Made by a program: the position numbers and the translations under genes
The notes under the pieces: model-generated
Seen by the model: the letters and a program-made list of their open reading frames with translations, nothing else
What the model was told of the DNA's origin: nothing
Database searches by the model: none
Part shown: positions 1-13,500 of the stretch, one piece after another
Layout of the letters: each line of letters opens with the position of its first letter
How positions within the stretch are numbered: the first letter of the stretch is position 1
Assembly (NCBI GenBank): GCA_037179385.1
Contig: CM074179.1
Span: 76,275,969-76,339,968, forward strand
Source: Holothuria scabra
Lineage: Eukaryota; Echinodermata; Holothuroidea; Aspidochirotida; Holothuriidae
DNA length: 64,000 nt
Direction of reading: 5' to 3'

Positions 1-1409
1 AACAAAATATTTACATATTGAACGATCTCTAACTCTACCAAAAAATTAAAATCCATTATTTTTGTAGTAAGGTTTATTATGAGCACGATCATCGTAGACG
101 ATTGTGACTTTAACAGTTAGGGTATTATAAAATCTTGAATAAAAGCTCCAATTTGTCCCACCATACTTTTTTCATTTTATCCGTGACAAAACGTGGGACA
201 GTCCTATCTCAAACAAATCGACATGACTTCACCTTGTTGTGCCGCAAAGTTCTTCAAAACTTCCACCCCTCGCATATTAAATTTCTGACAGGACTGTTTA
301 GCCCCACTTTTCTGTTCTAAGAAATAATCTAGTAATTCCGTTTTTCTCTCCATGATTAAAAAAAGTTTTTTTCTTTCTTTTCCAACGAAGATATCCTTTT
401 TTATTTTCATGTAACCAAGCAAAAACCATTTAAGTTTTACAAATTACGTTTATTTTTCAATCCAAACAAAACCGTTCTTACCTTTTTACTGACAATTTCA
501 TTTACAAATGTAAGTTTTCAATAGAAATATATCAGTGTTTCTCTAGGACTTAACACGTTAAAATCAAACTTTATACATTATTTGAAGAACTCAAAGAAAA
601 TTTTGCCTTTTGCAAATTGTCGTTTGAAGACGATGTAGTAGGTTAATCTGCCAATTGTGCCTATATTTTACTGTTGTTATAAGCTAAAGTAATTACTTCT
701 GATTCATTAAGTCATGCCTGGTAAAGTCTTAACGTATATTTGCAATTTAAAGAGAAATAAAACGAGAGAAATAAAAAAGAAAAAAATTCTGTTAAATTTA
801 TTGTTGTGAGAAGTCAATCTCGATTTTGAGAGAAAGAATCTTTGGGTAGGTGTTCTGGAGGAAATTTCAGTCTTAACTGCTACAGAGCCCCTTTTACTCC
901 CTTAAAAGTCTTCTGATACGTCCGCTTAATATGATGGTACTGGAAAATATCACAAATCTCAAGTATCTCAAGTATCTCAAATTTCAAGTACTTAGTAATG
1001 ATCTCTACTGTGCTTCTCAAGAGCTCATCATTCTTAATTCAATATTAAAAACAGTCATTCAACACGGACTCTAGACATGTTCTTTTTCTCCAACCTTTTC
1101 ACCTAAGAAGCCCCGCCTGAAGCTAATGTCTTCGCCCATTCAGTAACCTTCCAAACCGTCAGTGTCTGTCCAAATTCTCATCCAAACTGACACGATCATA
1201 TTTTACATATTTACATATTTTTACATATTTTACACCTCGCCCAATCTCTGGCGCCTATTCTGTCAATCAAAGGTCTGTGCTCCAAAAGAACATAATTTCG
1301 GCACGCTTCTTCTAAAATTACAGTGTGTGGTGAGAATTTACCGTCTTTAAATGCACATGGTCATCATTGCAATATTGCTATATCTAATCAATTCATGACA
1401 GAATTATTT
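1..1409. other. 3' flank of gene 1
   Basis: AT-rich, non-coding as far as I can see. On the minus strand an AATAAA occurs at 802-797, about 610 bases after the stop, as one possible polyadenylation signal. It is not strongly placed. Short open frames here have no recognisable product and no homologous counterpart. Confidence 0.4.
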
Positions 1410-1543
1410 CTATTGGCAATTTGATCCCGAATACCCTTCGGCACATCCGTTGGGGCACGCCCCTGTAGCTAAGTCACATTTATCGTTGTTCAGGCAGTTG
1501 CAATCACGTTCGCAATCAATCCCAAACGTCAATGGGGGACATC
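1410..1543 (-). CDS. Gene 1 exon 11: final EGF-like module and stop
   Basis: A 134-nt last exon: [20 protein letters not shown], then [23 protein letters not shown] and TAG at 1412-1410. It is a Tie EGF3-like module. The stop falls immediately after the last EGF Cys, at the same place as in gene 2, so it is a shared terminus and not a recent nonsense mutation. Acceptor TTGCAG precedes 1543. Confidence 0.86.
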
Positions 1544-4500
1544 CTGCAAAACATAATTATGAGAATTTATTGAAGACATATACATACTTTCAATGCTACA
1601 ATTATATTAGACAACAAAAATGACAGTGTCAGCGGGTAGTATGGTTAACAAATTCTGTAGATGTTTATTTAATTTAATGTTATTCAATCAATGATATCCC
1701 TTTTACCTACATGATTTAATCTCAATGAAAACTTAATCATCTTCTTCTTGGATAGTTTCTCTTGTCCAAAATGCTACGGATCTTCTCAAAGGTATGCGGG
1801 TACTGAGATTAAGGTTACGAAAAATACTTGCATCGCTGTCTAGTAACGGGGAAAAATACTCTGGAGATGTTACGAACGTGGTACACATGCAAGTATAAAG
1901 AAAGTCGAGCACCTCATGAAGAGTGAATTGAACATAACTGCTTTAAGCTTTCAATTGACAAAAGGGTATGTGATACCTAGCACTAAGGAAGTGCATCAAG
2001 CAACTGAGGTTATACATCAATTCCCACCGTCTTGAGGTATCAGGTAGTACAATGTTTCCCCACTTCAACATTACATGTCTTTTGACCTTTGGGGTAGTTG
2101 TTTACAACATTGCCCTGGCGCCTGGCAGACTACCGAACTTGGTAACTAATGTGAGCCATCTGTTTCTTAATCAATTAAACTTTAAAAGAAATATCCAGTA
2201 AAGTAACTATCAGATCATAATGTCGTTGTGATCATTGTGTGAATGTGGTACGCTACATCCCTTTTATTAGTTGCTAAATAACTAATTTACCTAGATAGTT
2301 CCTACTTTACCAATGCTTAGGTATAGATTGTTAAAAATATTTTCACAACTCTGACGAATTTTTCCTTTTGGGACGGGGGCGGCTCTTCCAGTACCTTTTG
2401 GGGGCAAACGTGACTGAGAACGTGTATGAGAAGGTCACTGATTATACTGCTGGGCACGACGAAAGATGATGCTGTGCATTATGGGCAAATTCTTTTTGAA
2501 TTCAAATTAGCATGTCCTATTGCTCCCTAACCTATGAAAATGTGTAACATGCCAGTGAATAAATACCCTTTATCTAAATATAGCTAAATGGGAAGGTCTC
2601 ATTTCCGTAAGTATTTTCCATTATCGATATTTGGTTCCAATCAAGAACAATGAAAATCTTTCGTAAATATGATAAACCTGTCACCATCTCCAAAAAAAAA
2701 ACCCCTTAAAATTAGTATGCGGGTTAGTATTTTTGGGATACTTCAGATTATAGTATTTGTACCTTCAGTAAAAATGGTTTCTAGATCTAAATAGGACCAT
2801 TGTAAAACTACGATCAGTCGGTTTGTTAGCGTGTGGAATCGATGGGCGGTTGAAGTTTAATGTTTTAGTTGAGAAAAAAAACGTGAATTATGAGCAAGTT
2901 TATAGATGACATTTCGAAAACTCGTGACACAGGCCGGGTTCATGCTTCCTTCTATGTGGTTATAGGTTTTTAACAAACATTCGCGGATGATTCCTAATAA
3001 TCAACATTCTGGAGACCTTATACTATCATGATATATACTCGATCTGGATTGTTCCCTTTTACTCAGTTGCGCTTTTATAATCTTGTAACTAAAAGTCGAA
3101 ATTTTATTCTTCTATAACCTTTTTCAAATCAAAATAACAGTGTGTATGAATGGACAAGGTATCACAATTCTGTACCTTTAGATGAATACTAGCTGTGACT
3201 TATGCATCGCCTGTACTTACTTGCCACTTTTGTATCATTGTGGTTACATTAAGATCTATTGCTGTCTAACTCTATTTTCAAACGCATGTTATAAAGTTCT
3301 TATATTCATTCAATGTTATGAGTTGTAAAAAAAGTGGGATGGTCCTTATGGTTAAGCTGTGTTGTCATATATCTATCACTTACGTATGTCACAACTGCTG
3401 CCCGTCCAACCGGACATACACATACAACCTGCGGGATCTGGGAGACATGACATCACGTATTTACACCGATCATCACTAATTCCAAGGCCAGAGCAAGTAA
3501 GGCTTCCATTTCTACTGATAGTGTTGCCGGTTAATACTGTGAAGAAAATTTTCGAACATTACTAAATTTTGATCACATTCGTTGTAAGTCGAACAAAAGC
3601 AACTTATTTTCGGCGGCATATATCTGTGCTCTGTAGGCCTTGATGGTATTGTTGTATTAAAATCCCGGTATTGGTATTTGTTTGTTTGTTTGCTTATTTT
3701 TGTGATATCAATGCAGATTAAATTACCTGAAATTAAAGCCACCAGTTTCGTAGTTTTTCCTTACTTCGGGTAATAAAAGGGAAATAATAAAAGGCAATGA
3801 ATTACCACAAACGTGCTAAAGAAGAAAGCTCCTTGCATTTGCAAGTGCTTTACTCTGGACGATAATTATACATCATGCCGAAATTTGGCCATACTTGGGG
3901 TAAACATAAAAATAATAACACATGTTGTAGCAGGTATAGTCTAATAATGATATGCTACACATTCCATGTCTAGTTTCCGTTTCCGTATGTAACGTAACAG
4001 CAACTGTTTAACGCAACATCAAATGAGATACCAAAAAGTACTTAGAAAAAAAATGCACACACTGGAGTACTGTGTTGAAGTCAAAATGGTTTTAACTTTA
4101 GATCTAAGCTTATCCGTTAATATTAGCCAACTTTGTCAAATAATAATGCAAGATAACCCACGTTCATCACACACTGCTCCCGCATAGCCTGGTGGACAGA
4201 TACAGGTTCCATAGACGTCACTACAAGTACCTCCATTTTGGCACGTAGGACATGTCTGAGTACAGTCAGTTCCGTACATGTTGTCTGGACATCCTGTAGG
4301 ACATAAATTGAATTTAAGTTAAAACTTGGCATGCGAGATTGCAGTTATTTTGATTTCAAAGTAATTTCTGCTCACGAGATGGATAAGGGGAAAATAATTT
4401 CTTTCAAAATACTTTGATAGCTTTTGTATTTACACATTTTATAAAGTGACTCTGGACAGGCGATAAATTTTGTTAAAATGTTACCTATGTTAGGTCAAAC

Positions 4501-7500
4501 TTTAACAAGCTTAATAAAGTGTTTTTGGTCATGGTTATTATTGTTTGGTGGAATTTATCACTACACGCTACTCTGAAAATTATTTCAGTATCAACAAAAT
4601 CCCAATGAAAGTATTGACTAGCTAAACTTTGCTTAAGTTTGTGTCTCTATCGAGCAGCACTCTTCATAATCTGTTAGTTTTCTTTTTCAAGTTGCAAATA
4701 AAGTATGAAAATGAAATCGAGTTGTTATATTAACATGCACCGCTAGTTAATCAACAAACTCGTCTGTCTCATGTTAAACTGCCTGTGCCACTTCTAAGCG
4801 GATAATAAAGTGAGACGATGAGTTGATCTATCGCTCACCTAGGAAACTGGTCTCTCATACAAGCCTTGAAACAAATGATAGGAAGAGATCTTTAAAACTC
4901 TATTAATCCCCCGTCCATTGATTAATATGGACCACAATGATACTAATTTCATATTGATTTGGGGGATGTGGTTCCTTAGCGGTGTATCGGTTCGTTTGTT
5001 CTCCACTCATTGCAGATTAGAAGAGACTGCGAGCAAAAGTTCTCTCTATGTATGCTAATCCGTCGTAACCTTGGCACGAAATTTTAATCTGCTTTTTAAG
5101 CAGCTTTCATTCTTCTTTTGATTATTAAAAGTAAGTCGACCAAATCGAAAAATTAACCACGTCACCTTATTTGGAAGTATTTCTTGCTTAATCTTAGATA
5201 GATTTAATATGATTCATATTTTTAATATATTTTCCTAAAGCCAACAAGGATTGGCATGTTTCTTGCAACATCTTAATTTCATGCATAATGCGAATCGTTC
5301 ATCATTTTCCTCTGTTTCTATTTATTCAGTGGATGAGGTATCTGTCACTAAATCGTTCTAACTGGCCAAACAATCATTTTCATGCTTACCTCGAACAATA
5401 AGACGGTAAGTTACAACGTCATATTCACTGCCTCCACGAATAAAACATTCGTAAATGCCGCCATCTTTTACCTTTATGTTACTAATAGTAATGGATGATT
5501 GGCCATTCCATTTCTGTTGTACTTGACCATTAAATCGCCATCTAAGAGCGTACTGGTTGGAATCATCAACTTCAACGCCAAAGGTAGCCTCCGCGTCATC
5601 AACACTCACAGTCTTTGTGAAACGACCCATCACCGGTTTGATTAAATCTACATAAAAGTGATATACGTTGAGAAAAATAGGTGAGAAATTGATTGTGAAA
5701 GGAAATCTTTTGAATCTGAAATCCTTAAACTTGCAACGCTAAAGCAAAATATACCCTAAATCAGTGGCGTAACCAGCGGGGAGCAGGGGGAGGGGGGCAA
5801 ACCGTCCCCCGGACACAAAAAAGGGAAGGGTAGAAAAAACGGGAAGGGAAGGAAGGGAACGAAAGAAAAGAAAAAAAAAAGAAAATATACTTCAATATAG
5901 GCTCTCAATTTTGTCTCAAAAAGGCAACAAAGTTTTGAGAGTTTTTTAATGTCGCGGACCTGCTCTCCTTAGATAACACGATCTTCATTCGACTTGCTAT
6001 CTCAGATATATGCTAATAGGAAACGTAGATTTTTCGATAGTCCCCCAAATATTCAAATTTCCTTACAGGACACCCTGAGTCTAATCAAATGTTAAAATAT
6101 TTTTTGCAATACAAGCTCCATATTTACAAATGTGTGAAAGGACCCAAATTTTCTATGCGTACCTTATACAGTAGTGTTCACACTTAAGAAAAAAATCAGA
6201 TTTACTTTAAAAAAAAGTTTTTCTTGCACGTAGCGAAGGCAAAATATTTAGCATAAAAATGTACCTTTTCGTCGATGGGATAGGGTAAGTTGCATGGTCC
6301 AAAATTGCCCCCCCCCCCCCATCACTTCCTCCAAGGCCCTAAGACACCCAGAAAACTAACACAGCCAACTAGTACAAAATCGGGAAACCTCTATGCTATT
6401 GCCCCCGGACATTCGGGTCTGGTAAGGCCACTGCCCTTTATTTTTAAATGTTGCATATAGTTTTGCTGATGTTTAGACCCTTTGAGTCGTGATGAAAATT
6501 TAGTTCAGTTTTGCTTGATTTGTGGATGTTAGACATCTAGGCTTTAGTTTTACTTATCGCCCAAATAACGGCTGACATGTGAGAAAAGAAAGAGTGGCTG
6601 TTAAAATATATTCAAAATTTTAAATTTTGGTTGCTGTGTTTTAAGTTTCTGTTGGTGCAACCGTTACTATCACGTCCCCCTCCCCTTCGTTGTTACGGGG
6701 TGTACTTTTCCGCACTCGTAACAAACAATCCAATAGGGTGGTCGCCAGCATCTCCCTTAGACAGTCGTCCGCACATGTGAATATTCATTAATAAGCTTTA
6801 GAGATCAGTAGTTGATGAAGATGATGTCAACATAAAATAAACATAAAAAGTAAATCTCAGCTGTTTAGTTCCCGGCCTGGTTTTCATCATCTGTGGCCAG
6901 CCATACCTGGTGCAGGCATTGCATGCCTATAAGTCTACTGTATGTGCAGAGTAGCTTATTCTTCTCCTGCACAGTAACTGAAGGAGAATAACAAGCTACG
7001 ATGTTGCGTTTGCACGAAAAATGTACTTTATCTACATTTTATACACCGCCAGTTAAGCGCTCGCAAAATGACGGTCAAACTGCCCGACTGTGTATGCTCA
7101 TACCTTTGCGGTGCATCGCTGGGCAATTTTTCCTTTAAGTCAGACTGAGTTAGCGATGTAACAATTATCAATAAAATAATATCATCAATGTCCCAATAAT
7201 ATAAATGACCTACATTCATTTTTCTTTTAATTTTGTTACTGACTTGGGCTGCCTACAAACTCCTTTATATGTAAGTTCTTTCAATTGATAATATGTTAGA
7301 TATTGTAATGTAGGTTTATGACGTTTTTATTCTAGGAACCATTTCTGATAGCTAACTTTGAGTACAAAATACCAAGACTCAATGTACCGTGGCGTTGTGA
7401 ATCATCTAACTTAGGTCAAAGGCCTCCATACACGATCATTTTTCGGTAAACTAATTGATGTGAATTGATTGAAGCAAAAAATTTAGGAACAAAATAATCG

Positions 7501-10500
7501 TATGAGGGAGGTATTGACGACTTATTAATTGAAACAAGCACGAAAACAGGACGGATTAAGCTCCTCTTGATATTTTTGGTCGGCTAGTCAATTTTTTGAC
7601 CATCTCCTCCTCTTTTAACAGTTTGGTGTAGTCGCCAGGAAAAGACCTGAATTTTCATCATAGATGCTTTAATTTGAAGAATTCGATCAGAATGAAAATT
7701 GACAATTAATTTGACAAAAGAATTGTCCGTGTTTAAGGGACGTCAATTAATTAACATTAAATTAACGTCAATTTATTAGCGAAAATGTGTGTAAGGGGAC
7801 CTTTACGAAAGGAGACAAAGCACTTTCCTCTAGTCTGGACTATCGGGCTTGACTGAAATAGGCCCGTGAATGTATATGGTATATTCGGAGTATTTAGAAG
7901 AGATAACAAAGTGTGTATAGTTGTCAGTTACTTAGATGAGATTAACGAAGCACCAAAACGAATGTGATATATATTGTCGGTCAACTCGATAAAGAGTTCA
8001 AAGTTTAAATTTATTTTCAAGTAAGGTTCAAGTTCAAGTTTGGCCAAGTTTGGCTTCCTTTTAGTCGCCTTTAACGATACTAGACAGGAAATACCGTGTG
8101 CATATTCTACAACCCCAGCCCACAGGGGACAATTATAGTTGTCATTCTCCTGTGGTACATCTGAAACTGTTGAAATATTATCCTACTGACACAATATTGC
8201 CAGACGTCAAAGATAACAAAGAGTTTTCCATTGTTTCTTACTGGTGTTCATAATTCAAAGGGGGTCAGCAATTACATCTGTTTTACCGCACATGGGAATA
8301 TGATTTCCTATGGTTGCAGCGACCCGGAATATTTTCAAATTTCACATGTTACGATGTCAAGTTACATTCACAATAATTGCTCGACAGAGATTCTACTAAG
8401 GGCAGAATTAAAACAAGAACAGCTGGAATTGCGTAAATTAGAAGTGTCTTTATCACTCATTTGAACTAGAAGATTGGCAAACGGTTATAACCGGGTTGAC
8501 ACGACCGTACGAGACGTGGAAAGGGGGAGGGGCGGGAAGAGGATGCAACCTCCCTTTCGCTAAAAACTTTTTGTCGTAGTCCAGACTTTTGTTTGTGCCT
8601 CTTTCTGGGAGAGCGTATACCCTATTTGGGATCTGATACATGTCATGAGATGGTTCAATTGAAACTGTGTCAATGTGCTTCTGTGCCAAGTTTAAATTCG
8701 TCTCAGTGCACTGAACGAACGTTCAGCTGCGCATGAATTGGCCGGACTAACTAACTATCGCAATAGCCGTTCAATTTCAGGAAACATTCTCCGTATTTCG
8801 AGCACCATGTTCTTAAATATTTGGAGATAATCTGATACATTGGGGTATTTCTTATTAGATTTTCTCTTACATTATAACACAGTAAAATTCGACGATGTCG
8901 GCGTTTGAAGTCAAAAAGTGAGCATTCTATGTTTTAATCTAGGACTAGTTCATCGCAGCTTTTGTCTCCATCATTTTTTTAAAAATGTAGGTGGGTGGGG
9001 ACTTTTTGGCAGTGTCTCCCTTCTCCCAAGAAAGATAGCGAAACGGTTCCCCCGTCTCCCTCCCTTTCTACCCCCCCCCCCCCTCATGATCAACGCCCAT
9101 GTCCTCAGTAAGTCAGGCGTGCTCATATTTTATACATTTTGTTTTCAATTTATATACAATCAAAGAAAAGGTAAAGGTTGGGAATGAAAGTAACTTCTCG
9201 TAACTTTCGGACAGTTAAGTCCACAAACTTTTCCAAAATCCTTCAGTCGTAATGGAAAAATGCCACTAGGCGTGGCCAAAACTTTTCTCGCGAGCGAACT
9301 CAACTCTCCAAGGGGATGTACGCAGTGGCGTAGCCAGGATGAGATTTTTTGGGGGGCCTAGGTAACAAGTGGGGGGGCCTGGTACCTCCGAGGGTCAAGC
9401 ACGGTAAGACTATCTAAGCGGAGCGCCACCATCGGTTGGCGCGGAGCGTACAAGAAAATTTTGGGCTTTAAAACACCTCCAGATGGCCGGAAACGGCACT
9501 TCCCAAGTGTTTTAAGCTGCATTTACCCAGCCTTGACATACGAATCTCATGTCTGCGACTTCTCAAATAAAGAGAATAAAAAATCAATTCTATGAAAAAT
9601 GGTAATACATACACTTTTTAGGGACCCCAAAACTGGGCACTTCTGATCTGTGGCCTGGGGGATGAGACTAAAGGGAACCGGTATCTCCCTTTTCCTTGGG
9701 AAAAATTGTAAACTTCAGAAGGACGCAGATCGCAAATGCGGCAATATTTGAATGGATTTCAGCTTACCTAAGGCAGTACCTTACCCTTTAACAGGAAAAC
9801 CAAAAGTAGTTGTGTCCCCCTCTGAGAAACTTTCTTTGCGTTAGATTTCCTAGATGCAAAATGGTGCTATGTTTGGCAAACTTTGAACTGATTATAGGCC
9901 TAAGTTTTAGGATTTGCCCTTTTTGGGAAGCATGAAAAATATCAACATATTTTTAGTTTTTGTAGAGGTTTTACAAGAGACATACATACTGCCAAAGAAA
10001 CAACGTGCAAAATGGTGCAGTATTTGTTCATCGGTACAAAATCGGTACAAAATTAAAATACTACGAATAAATCTCTCAAAATAATTGAACCGCAAAGCAG
10101 AAGTATGGATCTATGGAAAACACATGAAATCCGGACCTTGTGGACATTTTAAAAATCCCCCGGACGCCAGTGCCAACTAGTAAAAAAAGGACTTGTCGAA
10201 AAAATCGTCCTACAGTGGCACTTGTCATGGGCAGGAGTGAGGCACGACATAGGCCTACTTGTTAAGGATGGAAGGGAAGAATTATCCGAAGGCAGTACCT
10301 TACCCTTACCTGCTTACGGCATATTTTGTGTATGATAAAGTATAGGAATGGTCGTGTAAGAGTGGTCTCCAGTGTACGATTGCCTTCAGTAAATCAATCA
10401 GCCATCCGAAAGGCAGAAAGGGTCTTAGCCTAACAAAGTCACATTAAAGTTTGTCGTCGAGACTTTCGTTTCATCTTCCAAGTGAAATGTAATAAACCAC

Positions 10501-13500
10501 AGTACAGATCACAAACGGTATCCAATTTAGTGAAATTAGGCATTTTGAAGTTATTACTTGATTTCATGCGTGCGCACAAAATGTGTTTTACACACATTCA
10601 TCCCTGTTTTTTTTTTTTTTTTAAATTTTTACACATTTTATTTATTTACTGTTTTGAAGGAAATACTTCAAAGTTTATTTCCGTTCAAACATTTTATTCT
10701 TTTCAATTATTTTATCAGGACGCAAAAAATCTGGGGGGCCTGAAGAAAATCTGGGGGGGCATAGGCCCCCAGCCCCGTGGCTACGCCACTGGATGTACGT
10801 TCTCAAAGGACTACAATTGACGACGGACTTATCTCACTACCTTCGGACCATTTACATTAATCTGTTATGCATAGTTCCGTTTCAGACGGAATGTGAAGAA
10901 CAGATCCTACACATGGCCTAGTTGCAAACTGCTAGATATATAACTTCCAAAGTTCTAGGGTTACAAGTTCTATAGTTTTTCCAATCCACATATGTAAGGC
11001 AAGTTGACAAATCAATGATTTAACAAAATTCGTTTTGGGTATGGAGAAAACTTACCAAACTAGAAATTTGTGGGTGATCCATTCTTCTTTGTTACCTTTC
11101 AGAATAACAAAGGTTCTATTCAATACGTACATTTTACAGCATGCTAGATTTTAACAAATCAAAATTACAAAAGAATCACTGTAAAGAAAAAATTATATTC
11201 ATATAGGTTATTGTTGAAAAAACCGCACTTACCAGAGTAAGGATTCACAATAGCTGGAATTTCTATAGGTTCATTAAAATCATTCCCGTCAAAGGAGCAA
11301 GCCAATTTTTCGATTCTACTAGACTTTGACTTTAAGTCACATGCACTTGGCAAGGATAAAATTCTTCCAAACGTGGTTATCTCTGAAACAGCGTTTGGTG
11401 GAAGGCTTTTGTATGTATAACTGCTTTCGAAGTTGTAAACATGAAAATTAAGAGACTCTGAACCAATTGTATTGGTACCAGCAATGGCATATAATTGGAC
11501 GGGATATGCGAAGTGAGGCTTCACGTAGGCATTTTTGACAAGACACGTATAGTCTTGCGGAGTAGCTGTCAAGAAAACAAAACGGGGTCTGATGTAATTA
11601 AAATGATAACAAAACATGACTAATAAGCTTTTTTGAAATTTCAAGAAACAGCTTTTATTTCTATTATATAATGCTCCTCAAAGTTAGCAGATCAAAACTG
11701 TGTGCAAGATTTCATATTGCGAGACTAGGGGCATATTCCACAAAGAGTTACGCACGATCTTAAGTTTGATTTACTGTTGATTTACTGTTGACTTAAGTAT
11801 GGGGAATCAAACTTAAGATTGTGCGTAACTCTTTGTGGAATGGCCCCAGATGTGATTGATACTGTTCATGTTAGAAGTGGGGTTTAAGAAACAGCTTTTA
11901 TTTCTATGATATAACCCTTCAAAGCGTTAGCAGTTGCAAACAGTTTCCTATATATCTAGTGCGGAGAATAAATGTAATTGCCATCACTCAATTAAGGGGA
12001 GGGCTTGACCTTTCCTGGCTCAGGTCATATTTGATCACTCGCAAAGAGCCGTGTGAAAACGACATAAATTATCAACATCTCCATCATGCATAATGGAACA
12101 ACGTCCTTCATTTAATTTTTGACATACATGACGCTAGAAACAAATAACAAGTTTATCCATTTCTAGTATACCACTCTGAATACAAAATCTATCAGAAAAA
12201 TTCCTGTCCAGGCATCTTTAAATAACTAAAGTTATAAGTATTTGACCCTTTTGAAAACTATTTGCTCAACTAGAACAATTGAGCTTCTCTGTAAAGGGAT
12301 TAACTGTTGCAATTAAAGAGATGAGCTTCACGTGGAATAATGTCTTTGTTGGAGTAATATTTGCTTAACTGTTCTATTCATCTCCAGCATTCCGGTCAAT
12401 GCATTGAAGATATGGCGAAACCTCTTCAGACTTGATGTTGACAAAGTCCTATACTGTCAACGGAAAGGCCTTACTTTATTACATATATTTCAGGCTAGAA
12501 AAATTTTCAATATAGGAATAATCACTGGATGTCTCAACAGCACACGAACATTTTGCTTTAAAAAATCAACTGTAGCCAATTATACAAGAAGGGTGTAATT
12601 ACTTATCGTCCCGTGTATAAGCAATGATGAGGGTGGGTCGATGAACATACTTTAAGTTGAAGAATGCACCAACACAATTTCATGTTTGTAGGTAAAATCC
12701 TGAAGTTTAACCGTTCAAGCTGCCTCTTGATTTTAAAAAGATATTCCTAGCTATTCTTCTGCCCGGGGCCCTATAGTACTCTTACTGAGGCTTTTCAGAC
12801 TATGAAATGTTGTGTAAAAGACGCTGTTACATTGAATTAACTTCCTCAATCTTTTATTTCTAACTTTACAGAGCAAGCCTTAGAGATTTGACAGTCAACA
12901 ACTTTTAGATCGCTTATTGCTTTTGACTTCATTCAATAAAATAGGTGCGGTTTACACTACGAAAGGGTAACCAAAAATGGCGTTAATCGAGGTTTCACCA
13001 CTTGGCAATAAATTAAAACTTCCGCAAATATGAGAACAGGTCTGTTGCTGGGCTTTTCATCCGAGAGTCATTCGGTTATTGTTATGCTTTCCCAGGCTGA
13101 AAGAAGTTTTCATGTTTTTTTTTTTAATTTTTGTAAATTTGCCCCAAAGTGAATGTTACATGACATGGCCCAGGGGTTTTGTGTTTTCTCTTTCATAGCC
13201 CGGTGTCAAATTAAATATAAAAATGATCGAAAGTTTCTCAGATTCCTGAATTGGGAGAACTAGTTCTCTTTCGTCGTGGGACAAGCTTTTTTTTGGGGGG
13301 GGGGGGCTATGACGCTGCCAGTATGTTCAAAGGTGAGTTTACCAACACCCGCAATTGTAGGGCAAGCACAAACCTTGGACCACGTCATAGTTGTAAAGGG
13401 AGAAACGTACCGTAGTTATCCTGAATCCCCTCTACCCTCAACCAAATTACATTTCAATATGAAAAATTGATGTATTTAAGAGCCTTGGGGAATTAACGGA

